Positions 9,045 to 17,317 of a stretch of 64,000 nt of DNA are shown here, piece by piece. The DNA is from JANQPX01 sp041398025 (GTDB lineage Bacteria > Pseudomonadota > Alphaproteobacteria > Geminicoccales > Geminicoccaceae). The notes below the pieces were generated by a model, which saw only the letters and a program-made list of their open reading frames with translations, made no database searches and was not told the origin of the DNA. The stretch's first letter is position 1. Every line of letters begins with the position of its first letter. Made by a program: the position numbers and the translations under genes. The stretch lies in the NCBI GenBank assembly GCA_041398025.1, contig JAWKVM010000015.1:124001-188000 (forward strand). The letters are read 5' to 3'.

Positions 9045-10631
9045 TCAGGTAAGGCGATCCAACGCGCTGCGTTGGCGATGCATGGTGAGGAAGATGCGGT
9101 AGTCCCGATCGAGGCCGGGCCGCCGGGCGGCGTTCGGCTCGATGACGGCACCGGCGCCGGTCATCGCGGCCGCTGCGGCGCCGAGATCGGGATAGAGGCC
9201 GGCGGCCGCAGCCGCGACGATCGCCGTGCCCTGCAGGACGACGTCCTCTTCCGCCGATGTCACCACCTTGCAGCCGGTGGCGTCGGCATAGAGCTCCATC
9301 AGCAGCGGGTTCTTGGTGTGGCCGCCGGCGACATGCAGATGATCGATCGCATAGCCCTTGTCGTTCAGCGCATCGAGAATGTGGCGCGTGCCGAGGGCGA
9401 TGCCGACGGCGGTGCGGAAATAGAGGCGCGCGAGGCTGTCGAAGGAGGTGTCGAGGGTGAGGCCGCTGATCACGCCGACGGCGTGCGGGTCGGCGAGCGG
9501 CGAGCGGTTGCCGTGAAAGTCCGGGAGCACGTGCAGGCGCTCGGCAAACGCCTCACCTTCGGCGGCGCGCAGCTCCTCGATGCGCAGCAGCATGCGGCCA
9601 TGCCGTTCCTCGCCCAATGTCCGGCCCATGACGTGCCAGTCGATGATGTGATCGAGCAAGGCGCCGGTCGCGGACTGCCCGCCTTCGTTCAGCCAGAGAT
9701 CGGGAGCCACCGCGCCGAAATAGGGGCCCCAGACGCCGGGCACCGCGCGCGGGCTTTCGGACAGCGCCATATGGCAGGTGGAGGTGCCGGCGATCAGCCC
9801 GATATGCCGATCGAGGGCCGATGAGGCCTCGCCGAGATGCTGACCGAGAGCCGCGAGCGCGCCGGCATGGGCGTCGATCAGTCCTGCGCCGACCTCGCAG
9901 GCCGTGGTCAGGCCGAGATCGGCGGCGGCGGCTTCGGTGAGCTTGCCGAGCGGGGTGCCGATGGCGTCGGCGCGCGCCGGCAGTGCCGCTCGTTCGAGAA
10001 GATCGTCAAGCCCCATGGCGTCGAGGAAATCCGCCTGCCAGCCCGGGTCTTCATGGGCCAAATAGGTCCATTTGCAGGTGAGCGTGCAGCAGGAGCGCCG
10101 GTTCGAGCCGGACGCGCGAAAGGTCAGAAAGTCGGCGAGATCGAGAAAGCGGCGATAGCGCTGCCAGCGCTCGGGACGATGGCGTTTCAGCCACATCAGC
10201 TTCGGGATTTGCATCTCCGGCGACATCACGCTGCCGACCGATGCGAGCACCGCATGGCCGCTTGCCGTGCACTCCTCGGCCTCGGCGAGGGCCCGGTGAT
10301 CCATCCAGACGATGGTGTTCCAGCGGTCCTCGCCGGTGGTGGAGACGCTGACCGGCCGATCGTCGGCGCCGAGCGCCACCAGCGAGCAGGTGGCATCGAA
10401 GCTGATGCCGACGACCGCTTGCGCAGGGATGCCGGCTTCGGCGCGCGCCGCTTTGGCGGCGTCACCGACCGCCTGCCAGATGTCCTCGCTGTCATGCTCG
10501 GCGTGATCGGTCAGCGGCTGCTGCATCAGGATGGGCCGCTCCGCCCGGCCGAGCAGCCGGCCCGTCTTGTCGAACAGGCCGGCGCGCGCACTGCCGGTGC
10601 CGACATCGACAGCCATGACCGCGTTGTCCAA
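9045..10631 (-). CDS. FGGY-family pentulose kinase (D-ribulokinase-like)
   Basis: Second FGGY kinase, of the ribulokinase/pentulose kinase type. Visible motifs are DVGTGSARAGLFD (residues 9-21), TIVWMDHRA (near 109), AGTSTCHMALS in the second domain and GGHTKNPLLMELYADATG near the C-terminus. The TTG at 10631 is the probable start: a GGGGGAGG ribosome site lies 7 bases upstream, whereas the internal ATG at 10616 would cut into the first beta strand. It heads a two-kinase operon and is divergent from the FucU-like gene across a 155-base promoter region. Pentulose kinase is firm at family level; the individual sugar is inferred only as a pentulose. Confidence 0.87.
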   Translation of the reverse strand: MDNAVMAVDVGTGSARAGLFDKTGRLLGRAERPILMQQPLTDHAEHDSEDIWQAVGDAAKAARAEAGIPAQAVVGISFDATCSLVALGADDRPVSVSTTGEDRWNTIVWMDHRALAEAEECTASGHAVLASVGSVMSPEMQIPKLMWLKRHRPERWQRYRRFLDLADFLTFRASGSNRRSCCTLTCKWTYLAHEDPGWQADFLDAMGLDDLLERAALPARADAIGTPLGKLTEAAAADLGLTTACEVGAGLIDAHAGALAALGQHLGEASSALDRHIGLIAGTSTCHMALSESPRAVPGVWGPYFGAVAPDLWLNEGGQSATGALLDHIIDWHVMGRTLGEERHGRMLLRIEELRAAEGEAFAERLHVLPDFHGNRSPLADPHAVGVISGLTLDTSFDSLARLYFRTAVGIALGTRHILDALNDKGYAIDHLHVAGGHTKNPLLMELYADATGCKVVTSAEEDVVLQGTAIVAAAAAGLYPDLGAAAAAMTGAGAVIEPNAARRPGLDRDYRIFLTMHRQRSALDRLT

Positions 10632-10786
10632 GGACTGGCCTCCCCCCTGCTCTCCCGGCCATCGTTCGGGCCGGCGCCGTTCGATCGATGCTCCTCAGTC
10701 TAACGATTTTTCCCTGATGCGACAGCGGCCGCTCATGGGCTAGACTTCATCCGTCAACAAGCAACGACAAAACCAGGGAGGCGAGC

Positions 10787-11221
10787 GTGCTCAAAGGTCT
10801 GGATCCACTGTTGAACGCCGAACTGCTCGGCGTGCTCAGCGCCATGGGCCATGGCGACGACATCGTGCTGGCCGACAGCAATTTCCCGGCGACCACCATG
10901 GCGAAACGCCTGGTGCGCATGCCCGGCATCAGCGCGCCTCGGGTGCTGGAGGCGGTGCTGTCGGTGATGCCGCTCGACGATTTCGTCGACGAGCCCTGCG
11001 GACGCATCGAGGTGGTGGGCGATCCCTACGCCGTGCCCGAGGTCTGCCGGGACTTTCAGGAGATCATCGACCGCGAGGTCAATGGCGGCATCAGGCTCGC
11101 GCGGATCGAGCGTTTCGAGTTCTACCGGCGCGCGCGCGAGGCCTTTGCGGTGGTGCAGACCGGGGAAACCCGGCTTTACGGCTGCATCCTGTTGAAGATG
11201 GGCGTGGTCCGGCCGGATTGA
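10787..11221 (+). CDS. fucU: RbsD/FucU-family sugar mutarotase
   Basis: Interconverts anomers of fucose (or ribose in the RbsD branch), feeding sugar into the isomerase/kinase pathway. The 144-residue length is normal. GHGDDIVLADSNFP (residues 20-33) holds the conserved histidine and aspartate of the family, and the C-terminal YGCILLKMGV matches the FucU substrate-binding end, which favours fucose over ribose. The GTG start has AGGGAGGCGA just upstream. It is divergent from the two FGGY kinases, so the three genes probably form one sugar-use locus, although no transporter, isomerase or aldolase is next to them. Confidence 0.85.
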   Translation: MLKGLDPLLNAELLGVLSAMGHGDDIVLADSNFPATTMAKRLVRMPGISAPRVLEAVLSVMPLDDFVDEPCGRIEVVGDPYAVPEVCRDFQEIIDREVNGGIRLARIERFEFYRRAREAFAVVQTGETRLYGCILLKMGVVRPD

Positions 11222-11370
11222 GCGGCGGCACCGCTTTTGTCGGAAGCACGCGTCTTGGGTTGATGAAAGGAGAGCTTGCACACCTTGTGGCATGACGTGC
11301 ACGGGTGGACCAGGTGGCGGCCGGACCTTGATCGATAGACCAGGGTCGGCAATGAAATGGACGATGACCC

Positions 11371-11887
11371 ATGAAACGCCCCCCTCGCCATCGCTCTGTT
11401 CTGCTCCTCAGCCCTGCTCGCTGAGCCCGGCGCCGCGGCGCCGGCATGCAACGAGTCCTACACGACAGTGGCCGGCGATACGCTCTCCAAGATCGCGCGC
11501 TCGGCCTGCCAGGACCCGAATCTCTGGCCCCATATCTACGGCTACAGCGACAATGCCCCTGCCATCGGCCGCGACCCGCGCCTGCTCGATATCGGCATCA
11601 CGCTGAACCTGCCGCCCTGCCCGCGGACCGCCAAGAGCGCTGCCGTCACGCCGATAGTCAACGATCGACGGCAGCGCAGCGCGGACACGATCGAGCTGCT
11701 GACCGCCGGGAACTATGCGCCCTTCACCGATCAGACCTGGCAGAATGGCGGCATGCTGACCGAGATCGTCGACGACGACACGGCCGAGGATGGGGAAAGC
11801 TTCGCCTTCTTCGTGAGCGGCGACCGGGTTGCGGTGACGATCCAGCGGCGACGCGTCGAGGTCAGGATCGCCGATGACGACGGCTGA
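11371..11887 (+). CDS. Secreted LysM-like protein with apparent frameshift at a C6 tract
   Basis: The downstream frame, open from 11375 to the TGA at 11887, encodes a LysM-like module (YTTVAGDTLSKIARSAC, then WPHIYGY and DIGITLNLPPC) and an acidic C-terminal region, with four cysteines. Its apparent in-frame start is only a GTG at 11468 inside the LysM core. However, the same frame upstream reads as a signal peptide core (LAIALFCSSALLA then EPGAAAPAC). An ATG at 11371 followed by a basic start (MKRP) joins it perfectly if one C is removed from the C6 run at 11379-11384. So this is either a sequencing error, a phase-variable tract or a recent frameshift. The peptidoglycan-binding role is inferred from the LysM fold. 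Confidence 0.6.
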
Positions 11888-11970
11888 CGTCCCCGGCCTC
11901 AGCACCCGAGCCCCACCGCAAAGACCGAAAACCTGGCCGCATACCGCCTCGCCAGGCCAAGACGGCCTGA

Positions 11971-11993
11971 AGTCAATGAGGTGGCCATGCCAC
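11971..11993. repeat. Short hairpin repeat downstream of lolA
   Basis: A 23-base element, matching 62671-62693 at 22 of 23 positions. Its core ggtggccatgccacc is a 6-bp inverted repeat with a CAT loop. It sits directly 3' of the minus-strand lolA stop; the other copy sits directly 3' of the minus-strand histidine kinase in the same orientation. A transcript-end or RNA-stability role is inferred. Confidence 0.6.
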
Positions 11994-11996
11994 CAC

Positions 11997-12713
11997 CTAG
12001 CAGCCTTCTTTTTTGATCACCGCGTCGGGGTCGCATAGGAGGAACAGCTTCTTGTCGATCTTGGCGCCGACCTCGGTCTTTTCCAGAATGATGTAGGTGG
12101 TCAGCCCCTGCGCGTCGGTGACCGCCCAGCGCCGCAGCTCCATCGGCTGCTTGGCGAAGGCGAGCTCGACCGTGCCGAGTTCGGGCTCGTCGGTCTGCAC
12201 CAGGGTCAGCAGGATCTCGCCGTTCTGCTCCTTGACGTCGGTGACGGTGACGTCGCCTGAAAGCTTCACCTTCTTCTGCAGGAGGAAGGCGAGCGGCGTC
12301 TGGCTGGTGAGCAGATGGCTGACCTGATCGAGCTTGCGGTCGTGGTAGATGACCTGCCAGCCATTGGCGACGATCAGCACCGGGTTGGGTGCGTCGTAGT
12401 CGAGGCGCATCTTGTCCGGACGCTGATAGTAGAGATCGCCGGACGAGGTGCCGCCGCTGGGCTCGAGCTGCACGAAATCCGCGCGCAGCGATCTCAGATC
12501 GCTGAGATAATCCTCGATCTCAGCCACCTGCTCGGCCGCGACACTCCCAGGCGTCGGCATCACCGCCAGCACCTCGGTGATCGGGGCGGCCGAGACGCCG
12601 GCCAGCGTCGACAGGACGGTGAGCGCGATCGCGGTCTGCAGCCCGCGTCTCAGGCGGTCGAGACTTCGCCGAACCGTTTGCAGGTGCTCAGGCAAGTGAC
12701 AAAAAACTACCAT
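11997..12713 (-). CDS. lolA: Outer-membrane lipoprotein carrier protein LolA
   Basis: Periplasmic chaperone that takes lipoproteins from LolCDE to the outer membrane. A hydrophobic signal segment (TAIALTVLSTLAGVSA, about residues 28-43) is followed by the LolA beta-barrel pattern: a leading helix (EIEDYLSDLRSLRADFVQ), GGTSSGDLYYQRPDKMRLDY, and the L-T-S-Q-T-PLAFLL segment. The ATG at 12713 overlaps the ftsK stop, so the two are co-transcribed, as is common in alphaproteobacteria. The long stretch before the signal core suggests the true start may be slightly downstream. It ends with a cysteine two residues after a Lys-Lys-Glu, which is not typical. Confidence 0.88.
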   Translation of the reverse strand: MVVFCHLPEHLQTVRRSLDRLRRGLQTAIALTVLSTLAGVSAAPITEVLAVMPTPGSVAAEQVAEIEDYLSDLRSLRADFVQLEPSGGTSSGDLYYQRPDKMRLDYDAPNPVLIVANGWQVIYHDRKLDQVSHLLTSQTPLAFLLQKKVKLSGDVTVTDVKEQNGEILLTLVQTDEPELGTVELAFAKQPMELRRWAVTDAQGLTTYIILEKTEVGAKIDKKLFLLCDPDAVIKKEGC

Positions 12714-15193
12714 GGGGCATCGACTCCGCTGGGTCCGTCGTCGTCCCCACCGCCCATCAGCACTTTTCTGCGGCCGACGTGATCGGGCGAGCTGACGTGA
12801 CCGTCCTGTTCCATGCGCTCGATCAGCCGGGCCGCGCTGTTGTAGCCAATTCTGAGCTTCCGCTGCAGGAAGCTGGTGGACGCCCTGCCCTCCTTCGCCA
12901 CGATCTGCAGCGCCTGGGCGTATTGCGCGTCCTCCTCGTTGTTGATCTCGATATTGCTGCCGCCACCGCCGCCGCCATCGGCCTCGCCGCTATTGTCCAG
13001 GAACGCCTCGTTGGTGACGGCGTCGATGTAGTCGGGGCTGCCCTGGCTCTTGAGATAGGTGACCACGCGCTCGACCTCCTCGTCGGTGACGAGGGGGCCG
13101 TGAATGCGGGTGGTGCGGTCGCCGGCCATCATCTGCAGCATGTCGCCCTGGCCGAGCAGCTGCTCCGCGCCCGGCTCGCCCAGGATGGTCCGGCTGTCGA
13201 TCTTGGAGCTGACGCGGAAGCTAATTCTCGCGGGCAGATTGGCCTTGATCACGCCGGTCAGCACGTCCACGGACGGCCGCTGGGTGGCGACGATCAGATG
13301 CACGCCGGCGGCGCGCGCCTTTTGCGACAGGCGCTGGATGCAGCCCTCGATCTCCTTGCCCGCGGTCAACATCAGATCCGCGACCTCGTCGACGATCACC
13401 ACGATCAGAGGGAGCGTCTCCATCCTGATCGGCTGCTGCTCGAAGATCGGCACGCCCGTTCCAGGCTCGAACCCGGTCTGCACCTTGCGGGACAGTTGCT
13501 CGCCCCGAGAAATCGCCTCGGAGATGCGGCGGTTGTAGGCGAAGATGTCGCGCACGCCGAGATGGGACATCAGGCGGTAGCGGTCGTCCATCTCGCGCAC
13601 GATCCATTTGAGCGCGACCACCGCCTTGTGCGGCTCGGTGACCACCGGCGCCAGCAGATGCGGGATGCCGTCATAGACCGAAAGCTCGATCACCTTGGGG
13701 TCGATCATGATCAGCTTGCAGGCGGACGGCGGCATCCGATAGAGCAAGGAGAGGATCATCGCGTTGATCGACACCGATTTACCGGAGCCGGTGGTGCCGG
13801 CGATCAGCAGATGCGGCATCTTGGCGAGATCGACCACCACGGGCTCACCCGAGATGTCCTTGCCCAAGGCGAGGCCGAGACCGGACGAGGTTTTTTCGTA
13901 GGCCTCGCTGGAGAGCAGTTCGGAGAGATAGACGGTTTCGCGCTGCTCGTTCGGCAGCTCGATGCCGATGACGTTGCGGCCGGGCACCACGGCGACGCGC
14001 ACCGACATGGCGCAAAGGGAGCGGGCGATGTCGTCGGCGAGCGCGATCACGCGCGCGGCGCGGGTGCCGGGGGCGGGCTCGAGCTCGTAGAGGGTGATCA
14101 CGGGGCCGGGCTTGACCGCGACGATCTCGCCGCGCACGCCGAAGTCGTCCAGCACCTTCTCCAGCGCCTTCGCCGTCTCCGCGGCCTCGGCGTCGTCGAT
14201 GCGCACACGACTGCGCCGCCTCGGCTGCGCCAGGAATTTGAGCGGCGGCAGCTCGAAATTCTCGGCGGGCTCCACGATCTCCGGGGGGGGGTCGGCGGCC
14301 ACCGGCTGCTCCGGCGCGAGACGTTTTCTCGGCCGGCGCCCGGGACGATCGGGCGCCTCCATCGGCTCGTCATCAAGGTCCGCTTCGGCGGGCACCGGTA
14401 TATGGATGTTGCGGGTGATGCGCGAGCGATCGACCTCGGCGCCGCCCCGCCGGCGGAAGAGCGCGCCGAACAGGCCGGCGACAGCGCCGCCGAGGCCGCC
14501 GAGCGCCCGGCGGGCGATCCCAGGCTGGCCGGGCTCGGGGCGCGGGCCGCGGGCCGTGTTCGCGGCGGCCTGTCCTTTAAGCGGTCCATTGCTGACGCGC
14601 TCGTAATGGGTGGTGAGGCCGAGCATGTTGCGAATGCCGCCGACCGCTTCGCCGGGCGTGATCCCGATCGCGATCACGCCGAGCAACAGGGAGGCCAGCA
14701 TGGTGTAGAGCCCGTAGCTCGCGCCGAGCGCCGGCTCCAGACGGTGCAGCGCAAAATCGCCGACCACGCCGCCGAGCCCGACCAGATAGGGCCAGACCTC
14801 GATCGGCGGCACGTCGAAGGTGGCGAAATAGGTGGCGAGCGCCAGGATCGCCGGCGGCAGGGCGGCGACCGAGAGCCAGATCCAGCCGGGCACGCGATCC
14901 AGGATCAGGCGCACGCCCCAGATCGGCATCACCAGCACGGCGAGCCAGATGGCGGTGCCGACGGTCTGCAGGCAGAGATCGGCGAGCACCGCGCCGAAGC
15001 TGCCGAGCGGATTGCTGCTCGGACCGGAGGTGGCGTAGTTCAAGGACGGATCGCTCGCGTCATAGCCCCAAAGGGCGACGGCCAGCACCAGCGAGAGCAG
15101 GCAAAGTCCGATCCCGAGCGCTTCGGTGAAGCGGCGCGCCAGGAAATCGGTCAGATCGAACTGACGGCGCCCTGGCATCGATGAGGTTGCCAT
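12707..15193 (-). CDS. ftsK: DNA translocase FtsK
   Basis: Septal DNA pump that moves the terminus region during division and activates XerCD. The start chosen is ATG at 15193 (828 residues); an upstream in-frame extension overlaps the neighbouring gene and adds no recognisable sequence. The N-terminus has four or more membrane helices in the first 190 residues. A proline/charged linker follows, then the RecA-like motor with Walker A AGTTGSGKS (near residue 463) and VIVDEVADLM (Walker B). The C-terminal winged-helix gamma domain (about 765-828, GYNSAARLIERMEQDG) recognises KOPS. The linker is short compared with enterobacterial FtsK. Confidence 0.96.
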   Translation of the reverse strand: MATSSMPGRRQFDLTDFLARRFTEALGIGLCLLSLVLAVALWGYDASDPSLNYATSGPSSNPLGSFGAVLADLCLQTVGTAIWLAVLVMPIWGVRLILDRVPGWIWLSVAALPPAILALATYFATFDVPPIEVWPYLVGLGGVVGDFALHRLEPALGASYGLYTMLASLLLGVIAIGITPGEAVGGIRNMLGLTTHYERVSNGPLKGQAAANTARGPRPEPGQPGIARRALGGLGGAVAGLFGALFRRRGGAEVDRSRITRNIHIPVPAEADLDDEPMEAPDRPGRRPRKRLAPEQPVAADPPPEIVEPAENFELPPLKFLAQPRRRSRVRIDDAEAAETAKALEKVLDDFGVRGEIVAVKPGPVITLYELEPAPGTRAARVIALADDIARSLCAMSVRVAVVPGRNVIGIELPNEQRETVYLSELLSSEAYEKTSSGLGLALGKDISGEPVVVDLAKMPHLLIAGTTGSGKSVSINAMILSLLYRMPPSACKLIMIDPKVIELSVYDGIPHLLAPVVTEPHKAVVALKWIVREMDDRYRLMSHLGVRDIFAYNRRISEAISRGEQLSRKVQTGFEPGTGVPIFEQQPIRMETLPLIVVIVDEVADLMLTAGKEIEGCIQRLSQKARAAGVHLIVATQRPSVDVLTGVIKANLPARISFRVSSKIDSRTILGEPGAEQLLGQGDMLQMMAGDRTTRIHGPLVTDEEVERVVTYLKSQGSPDYIDAVTNEAFLDNSGEADGGGGGGSNIEINNEEDAQYAQALQIVAKEGRASTSFLQRKLRIGYNSAARLIERMEQDGHVSSPDHVGRRKVLMGGGDDDGPSGVDAPW

Positions 15194-15212
15194 TGTCAGG
15201 CGTTCTCCCGTT

Positions 15213-16406
15213 TCAACATAAAGTCTTGACCAGTCGATCCAGCGCTCGCTCGGTCGTCGCCGCATCATGCACCAGGGCCACTCGGATGGCGCCGGCGCCC
15301 GGATTCCAGCCCTTCTCGTCCGCATAGCCGAGATAAGCCCCCGGCACCACTTTCAAGCCGGCTTTCGACCAGAGCCTCTTCGTCGCGGCCTCGCTGTCAC
15401 CGACGTTCAGCCAGAGGAAAAAGCCACCATCAGGCCGACTATAGTCGAACGAACCTGAAAGGAAGCTGTCTGCCAGATCGAATTTGTCACGATAGCGCGA
15501 GCGGTTCTCGCGCACATGCTCCTCGTCCCGCCAAAGGGCGGTCGCCGCGGCCATCAGCGGCAGCGGCTGCACGGCGGCACCGTAGCTCCTGAGCCGGGTG
15601 AAGGTCTTGATGATCGCGGGATCGCCGGCGACGAAGCCCGAGCGCAGGCCGGCCGCGCTGGAGCGCTTGGACAGCGAATGGCAGACCAGGACATGGTCGA
15701 GATCGCCGCCGAGCGCCGCCGCCGCTGCGAGGCCGCCCGCCGGCGGCTGGCCGGAATAGATCTCGCTGTAGCACTCGTCCATGATCAGAAGAAAATCGTG
15801 CCGCCTGGCGAGCTCCAGCGCCCGCTCCAGATAGGCGAGATCGGCAGCGCTGCCCTGAGGATTCGATGGCGAGCAGAGGAAAAAGGCGACGGTGCGCTCC
15901 AGCAGGCGCTCGTCGAGCGCATCCAGATCGGGCAGATGGCGGGTTGCCGCGGTGACCGGCAGCAGCACCGGCTCGGCGCCTGCCACCAGCGCGCCCCCGA
16001 GATAGACATTGTAGAAGGGGTTGGGCATCAGCACCGCCGGCCTGGCGCCCGCCTTGCTCTCGGGCGTCACCACCTGCGAGATCATGAACAGCGCTTCCTT
16101 GGTGCCCGCGACCGGCAGGACATGCCGATCGGGGGACAGCATGCCGGCCGGCAGATCGAAGCGCCAGGTGAGCCAGTCCGTGACCGCCTCGCGGAACGCG
16201 GGCGTGCCGATCACCGGCGGATAGCGCCCCCAGAGATGGCCGTTTTCCGCGAGCACATCGGTCAGCAGCGCCGGTGTCGGATGCATGGGCTGGCCGATCG
16301 AGAGATCGATCGGCTCCAGGTCCGGCGCAGGCGTCACCGGCTCCAGGAGGGCGGCAAGCCTTCGGAAGAAATAGTCGCCAAGACCATCGAGTCGCGGATT
16401 GTGCAT
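15213..16406 (-). CDS. Class I/II PLP-dependent aminotransferase (DapC-like)
   Basis: Fold-type I aminotransferase of 397 residues. The PLP lysine lies in CHSLSKRSSAAGLRSGF, with LIMDECYSEIYSG (the aspartate contacting the pyridine nitrogen) and PNPFYNVYLGGA upstream. The sequence pattern and the position beside ftsK resemble the N-succinyldiaminopimelate aminotransferase (DapC) group used in lysine and peptidoglycan precursor synthesis. That function is an inference from family resemblance; other amino-acid substrates are possible. It is read toward ftsK with a 19-base gap and probably shares its transcript. Confidence 0.82.
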   Translation of the reverse strand: MHNPRLDGLGDYFFRRLAALLEPVTPAPDLEPIDLSIGQPMHPTPALLTDVLAENGHLWGRYPPVIGTPAFREAVTDWLTWRFDLPAGMLSPDRHVLPVAGTKEALFMISQVVTPESKAGARPAVLMPNPFYNVYLGGALVAGAEPVLLPVTAATRHLPDLDALDERLLERTVAFFLCSPSNPQGSAADLAYLERALELARRHDFLLIMDECYSEIYSGQPPAGGLAAAAALGGDLDHVLVCHSLSKRSSAAGLRSGFVAGDPAIIKTFTRLRSYGAAVQPLPLMAAATALWRDEEHVRENRSRYRDKFDLADSFLSGSFDYSRPDGGFFLWLNVGDSEAATKRLWSKAGLKVVPGAYLGYADEKGWNPGAGAIRVALVHDAATTERALDRLVKTLC

Positions 16407-16636
16407 CGGCGCTGCGGTTTCACATATAATCAGGCTTTGAGAGCCAAAGGACAGATGGGGAGCATGACTTTAACATCGCGACACAAGTTCTTTCAACCAA
16501 AGAAAAAACTTTAGCCAGTCGGTTTTTGATCCGGGCATGCGTCGGGCCCTTCCGCCCCACCCTGGATCGGACTAACCTCCATCCGATCCGGGACCCATCA
16601 GCCAGAAGCGGTTGTTTTTCAAGATGAAACCTGACC

Positions 16637-17317
16637 ATGGCCGAGCATGACGCGAGCGTTCTGACCCTGCGCCGGCTGGTCCATCGCTTCGGCAAGCGGG
16701 TCGTTCTCGACATCGACCGCTGGTCGGCCGCCAAGGGCAGGCACTGTCTGATCGAAGGCCCGTCGGGCTCCGGCAAGAGCACGCTGCTGCATCTGATCGC
16801 CGGCCTGCTCCGCCCCGATAGCGGCGAGATCATCCTCGAGGATCAGCCGCTCGGCGCTCTCTCGGGGCGGGCGCTGGACCGGCTTCGCAGTCAGCGGATC
16901 GGCATCATCCTGCAGAATTTTCACCTGATCGAGGCGCTCGACGTGCGCGCCAATCTGCGCCTCGCCCAATCCCTGTCCGGATCGCAGCCCGAGCCCGAAG
17001 TGATCGACGCTCTCCTGGCGCAGCTCGGTCTCAGCGGGCTTGCGCAGAACAAGCCCGCGGCGCTCAGCCAGGGCGAGCGTCAGCGCGTGGCGATCATCCG
17101 CGCGGTGCTCAATCGGCCGACCCTGCTGCTCGCGGACGAGCCGACCTCGGCCCTCGACGACCGCCATGCCGAGGCCGTGCTCAAGCTTCTGATCGACCAG
17201 GCGGACGCCGCCGGCGCGACGCTGCTGATGGCGACCCATGATTCCCGCGCGAAAGCACATCTGCCCGTGGGGTTGAAGCTTGGCGATCCTTCGCTTCGCG
17301 AGCGGCCGACATGCTGA
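16637..17317 (+). CDS. ABC transporter ATP-binding protein (LolD/MacB type)
   Basis: ATPase subunit of 226 residues. Walker A is GPSGSGKST (about 41-49), the Q-loop is in ILQNFHLIEAL, the signature is LSQGERQR (about 143-150) and Walker B is LLLADEPTSALDD. This is the arrangement of LolD/YbbA/MacB-type mechanotransmission ABC systems. Its stop overlaps the start of the FtsX-type permease gene (ATGCTGA), so they form one transporter. The three-gene set ATPase, permease, DUF3299 protein resembles a locus that is zinc-regulated in Pseudomonas aeruginosa (from memory), suggesting a metal link. I did not find a convincing Zur operator upstream. Confidence 0.88.
   Translation: MAEHDASVLTLRRLVHRFGKRVVLDIDRWSAAKGRHCLIEGPSGSGKSTLLHLIAGLLRPDSGEIILEDQPLGALSGRALDRLRSQRIGIILQNFHLIEALDVRANLRLAQSLSGSQPEPEVIDALLAQLGLSGLAQNKPAALSQGERQRVAIIRAVLNRPTLLLADEPTSALDDRHAEAVLKLLIDQADAAGATLLMATHDSRAKAHLPVGLKLGDPSLRERPTC

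Noticed and set aside
6643..9102. An 819-codon plus-strand frame crossing the TadG-like gene and the first FGGY kinase
   Set aside because: It crosses two convergent genes in other frames and has no recognisable domain.
12779..15184. An 801-codon open frame on the plus strand opposite ftsK
   Set aside because: It mirrors ftsK in high-GC DNA, has His/Gly/Asp-rich low-complexity translation and no domain; ftsK is unmistakable.
16407..16636. Possible Zur operator ahead of the ABC transporter
   Set aside because: Only weak AT-rich matches (for example acatataat) were seen, without the dyad symmetry of a Zur box.
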